From positions 1 to 21,794 of the forward strand of contig SXSX01000229.1 in assembly GCA_005793295.1 (NCBI GenBank): 21,794 nt of DNA, given 5' to 3'. A program made the position numbers and the translations under genes. The DNA comes from Burkholderiales bacterium. Lineage in GTDB: Bacteria; Pseudomonadota; Gammaproteobacteria; Burkholderiales; Burkholderiaceae_C. The notes below the pieces were generated by a model. The model worked only from the letters and a program-made list of their open reading frames with translations. It was not told the origin of the DNA and ran no database searches. Below, in pieces: positions 20,361-21,794 of this stretch (its first letter is position 1; each line of letters opens with the position of its first letter).

Positions 20361-21611
20361 CTAGACCACGCCCTTGTCGTGCAAGCTTTGAATCGCCTTC
20401 GCATCCAGCCCCAAAGACGCTAAAACTTCATCGGTGTGCTCGCCTAAGGCGGGGGGCGCTCGGTTTAAAACTGTGGGGGTTCCCAGTAAGCGCAAGGGGC
20501 TTGCGACGCTGGCAATCGAGGCGGTGTGTGTTTTCGCAGCCACTGCGGGGGCTACGTCCTGCGTTACCACCAACTGCCTTGCTTGAACCTGCGCGTCCTC
20601 AAAAGCTTGGGCCACCGTGTTGATCGGGCCGCAGGGAACCGCGTGGTGCTCCAGCAGCGCAATCCAATCGGCCGTCGTGCGTTTGCGAATTTCAGTTTGC
20701 AGAAGTTGCGTGAGTTCGTCGCGATGCAGAACGCGCTGGGTGTTGACAGCAAATCGCGCATCCGTTGCCCACTCGGGGTGGTCTGCGACCTGAGAAAAAC
20801 GGGCAAATTGGCCGTCATTTCCAATCGCCAAGAGCATGGCACCGTCCGCCGTTTCAAAATCTTGATAAGGCACCAAACTGGGATGGGTATTGCCTTGGCG
20901 GGTCGGCACTTTGCCGGTGTTTAAAAAGCCTGCCGCTTGGTTGGCCAACAGTGCCACGCCCACATCGAGCAAACTCATATCAATGTGCTGGCCTTCGCCA
21001 GTGCGATGACGCGCCTCCACCGCCGCGAGGATGGCGCTGCAGGCATAAACACCCGTAAACAAATCAGTCAGCGCCACACCCACGCGCTGCGGAGTACCGC
21101 CCGGCGTCCCTTCAGGTTTTCCGGTGATGCTCATCATGCCGCTCATCGCTTGAATCATCAGGTCGTAACCTGCGCGTTCGGCATACGGCCCGTCTTGGCC
21201 AAAACCCGTGATGGAGCAATAAATTAAACGCGGATTGATCGCATGCAAACTGGCGAAATCCAAGCCGTAATGCGCCAAGCCGCCGACCTTAAAATTTTCT
21301 ACAAAGATATCGCTTTGCAGCGCCAGTTGGCGAACCAACGCCTGGCCTTCGGGCTTGGCAATATCGATCGTGACCGACCGTTTGTTGCGGTTGCAGGTGG
21401 TGAAGTAACTGGCGTGCGTGGTGTCCTTGCCTTGCGCGTCTTGCAAAAAGGGCGGGCCCCAGTGGCGGGTGTCATCGCCATCGATCGGTTTTTCGATTTT
21501 GATAACGTCCGCGCCCATGTCAGCCAACATTTGGGTACACCACGGTCCAGCCAACACGCGGGTCAGGTCTAAGACTTTCAGGTGCGGCAAGGCCGCTTGT
21601 TGGGATGACAT
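20361..21611 (-). CDS. CaiB/BaiF family (class III) CoA-transferase, probable succinyl-CoA:glutarate CoA-transferase
   Basis: This 416-aa enzyme belongs to family III CoA-transferases, which form interlocked dimers and use an aspartate nucleophile. D150 in RAGYDLMIQAMSGMM is the catalytic residue. DLTRVLAGPWCTQMLADMGA at the N-terminus, the CoA-contact NRNKRSVTIDI and PRLIYCSITGFGQDGP are further signatures. The gene directly follows gcdH (66 nt gap, same strand). In many proteobacteria this pair handles glutarate: the transferase makes glutaryl-CoA and GcdH converts it to crotonyl-CoA, and the human homologue SUGCT has that activity. The substrate here is inferred from that context. The ATG at 21611 lacks a clear ribosome site. 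It converges on uup with 19 nt between the stops. Confidence 0.88.
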   Translation of the reverse strand: MSSQQAALPHLKVLDLTRVLAGPWCTQMLADMGADVIKIEKPIDGDDTRHWGPPFLQDAQGKDTTHASYFTTCNRNKRSVTIDIAKPEGQALVRQLALQSDIFVENFKVGGLAHYGLDFASLHAINPRLIYCSITGFGQDGPYAERAGYDLMIQAMSGMMSITGKPEGTPGGTPQRVGVALTDLFTGVYACSAILAAVEARHRTGEGQHIDMSLLDVGVALLANQAAGFLNTGKVPTRQGNTHPSLVPYQDFETADGAMLLAIGNDGQFARFSQVADHPEWATDARFAVNTQRVLHRDELTQLLQTEIRKRTTADWIALLEHHAVPCGPINTVAQAFEDAQVQARQLVVTQDVAPAVAAKTHTASIASVASPLRLLGTPTVLNRAPPALGEHTDEVLASLGLDAKAIQSLHDKGVV

Positions 21612-21634
21612 ATTTGATGGCGCTATTTCGCGGG

Positions 21635-21673
21635 TGTATTTCTTTGCTGTTTTTCTTCGCTGTATTTCTTTGA
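21635..21673. repeat. Three tandem 13-bp repeats between gcdH and the CoA-transferase gene
   Basis: TGTATTTCTTTGC (21635-21647), TGTTTTTCTTCGC (21648-21660) and TGTATTTCTTTGA (21661-21673) are back-to-back copies, the outer two differing only in the last base. On the coding (minus) strand they form a purine-rich AAAGAAATACA repeat in the mRNA just before the CoA-transferase start. Thirteen is not a multiple of helical turn or codon length, so a protein-coding origin is unlikely. Confidence 0.7.
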
Positions 21674-21677
21674 TCTG

Positions 21678-21794
21678 TTAATTAGCAAACGCGGCGATGC
21701 CCGTTTGGGCGCGACCCAAGATCAAGGCGTGAATATCGTGCGTGCCCTCGTAGGTATTAACCACTTCCAAATTCACCAAATGCCGGGCAACACC
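21678..21794 (-). CDS. gcdH: Glutaryl-CoA dehydrogenase, C-terminal end (rest outside window)
   Basis: Only the last 38 residues are in the window: a frame reading ARHLVNLEVVNTYEGTHD and then IHALILGRAQTGIAAFAN to a TAA at 21678-21680. This tail, with the catalytic glutamate in YEGTHDIH and the LILGRA-TG helix, is typical of GcdH, the FAD acyl-CoA dehydrogenase that oxidises and decarboxylates glutaryl-CoA to crotonyl-CoA in lysine and glutarate breakdown. A different acyl-CoA dehydrogenase is possible but less likely. It is the upstream partner of the CoA-transferase gene on the same strand. The frame is open to the window edge. Confidence 0.88.
   Translation of the reverse strand, partial: GVARHLVNLEVVNTYEGTHDIHALILGRAQTGIAAFAN

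Overview
This window looks like the chromosome of a betaproteobacterium, most likely Burkholderiales and probably close to Comamonadaceae (a Limnohabitans- or Rhodoferax-like freshwater bacterium). The call rests on the moderately GC-rich codon use, a GTP-type PEP carboxykinase, an ArgP-type regulator beside a D-amino-acid dehydrogenase, a transaminase/mmsA pair controlled by a LysR gene, and a gcdH/CoA-transferase pair. This is inference from protein character, not a database match. I see no rRNA, tRNA, CRISPR array, insertion sequence or phage gene. No gene-free stretch exceeds about 260 bases.

Layout. Positions 1-2349 hold the end of comM and recQ, closed by a two-way terminator. Positions 2401-4664 hold an unrecognised small gene, a divergent pair (47-aa membrane protein, exported glutathione peroxidase), and on the minus strand a short member of the DUF1338 / 2-oxoadipate dioxygenase family. 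Positions 4922-9730 hold pckG, a small two-helix membrane protein, a LysR gene translationally coupled to a metallophosphoesterase, and a TetR gene. Positions 9778-16020 form an amino-acid catabolism block: argP-like regulator divergent from dadA, then a LysR gene divergent from an omega-amino-acid transaminase and mmsA, with a good LysR-type dyad between them. Positions 16021-18342 are the unusual part. Positions 18353-20341 encode the ABC-F ATPase Uup. The window ends with a minus-strand CaiB/BaiF CoA-transferase downstream of the 3' end of gcdH.

The unusual part is a tandem duplication of a two-gene cassette. Each copy has a 118-aa winged-helix protein followed by a roughly 181-185-aa multi-helix membrane protein that resembles the MASE1 sensory domain but has no output domain. 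The two winged-helix proteins are 67/118 identical by hand count, with an identical recognition-helix segment. The first membrane gene carries one in-frame TAG in otherwise collinear sequence, so it is a young pseudogene, a split gene or a readthrough case. The DNA before each winged-helix gene is dense in inverted repeats, including a perfect 13-bp-arm dyad before copy 1 and a nested two-level dyad before copy 2. I infer a membrane-sensor plus DNA-binding-protein system with autoregulation. The function is unknown.

A second theme is lysine and omega-amino-acid breakdown: the DUF1338 enzyme, the ArgP-like lysine/arginine sensor, dadA, the transaminase/mmsA pair, and glutaryl-CoA dehydrogenase with a likely glutarate CoA-transferase all lie within 18 kb, although not in one operon.
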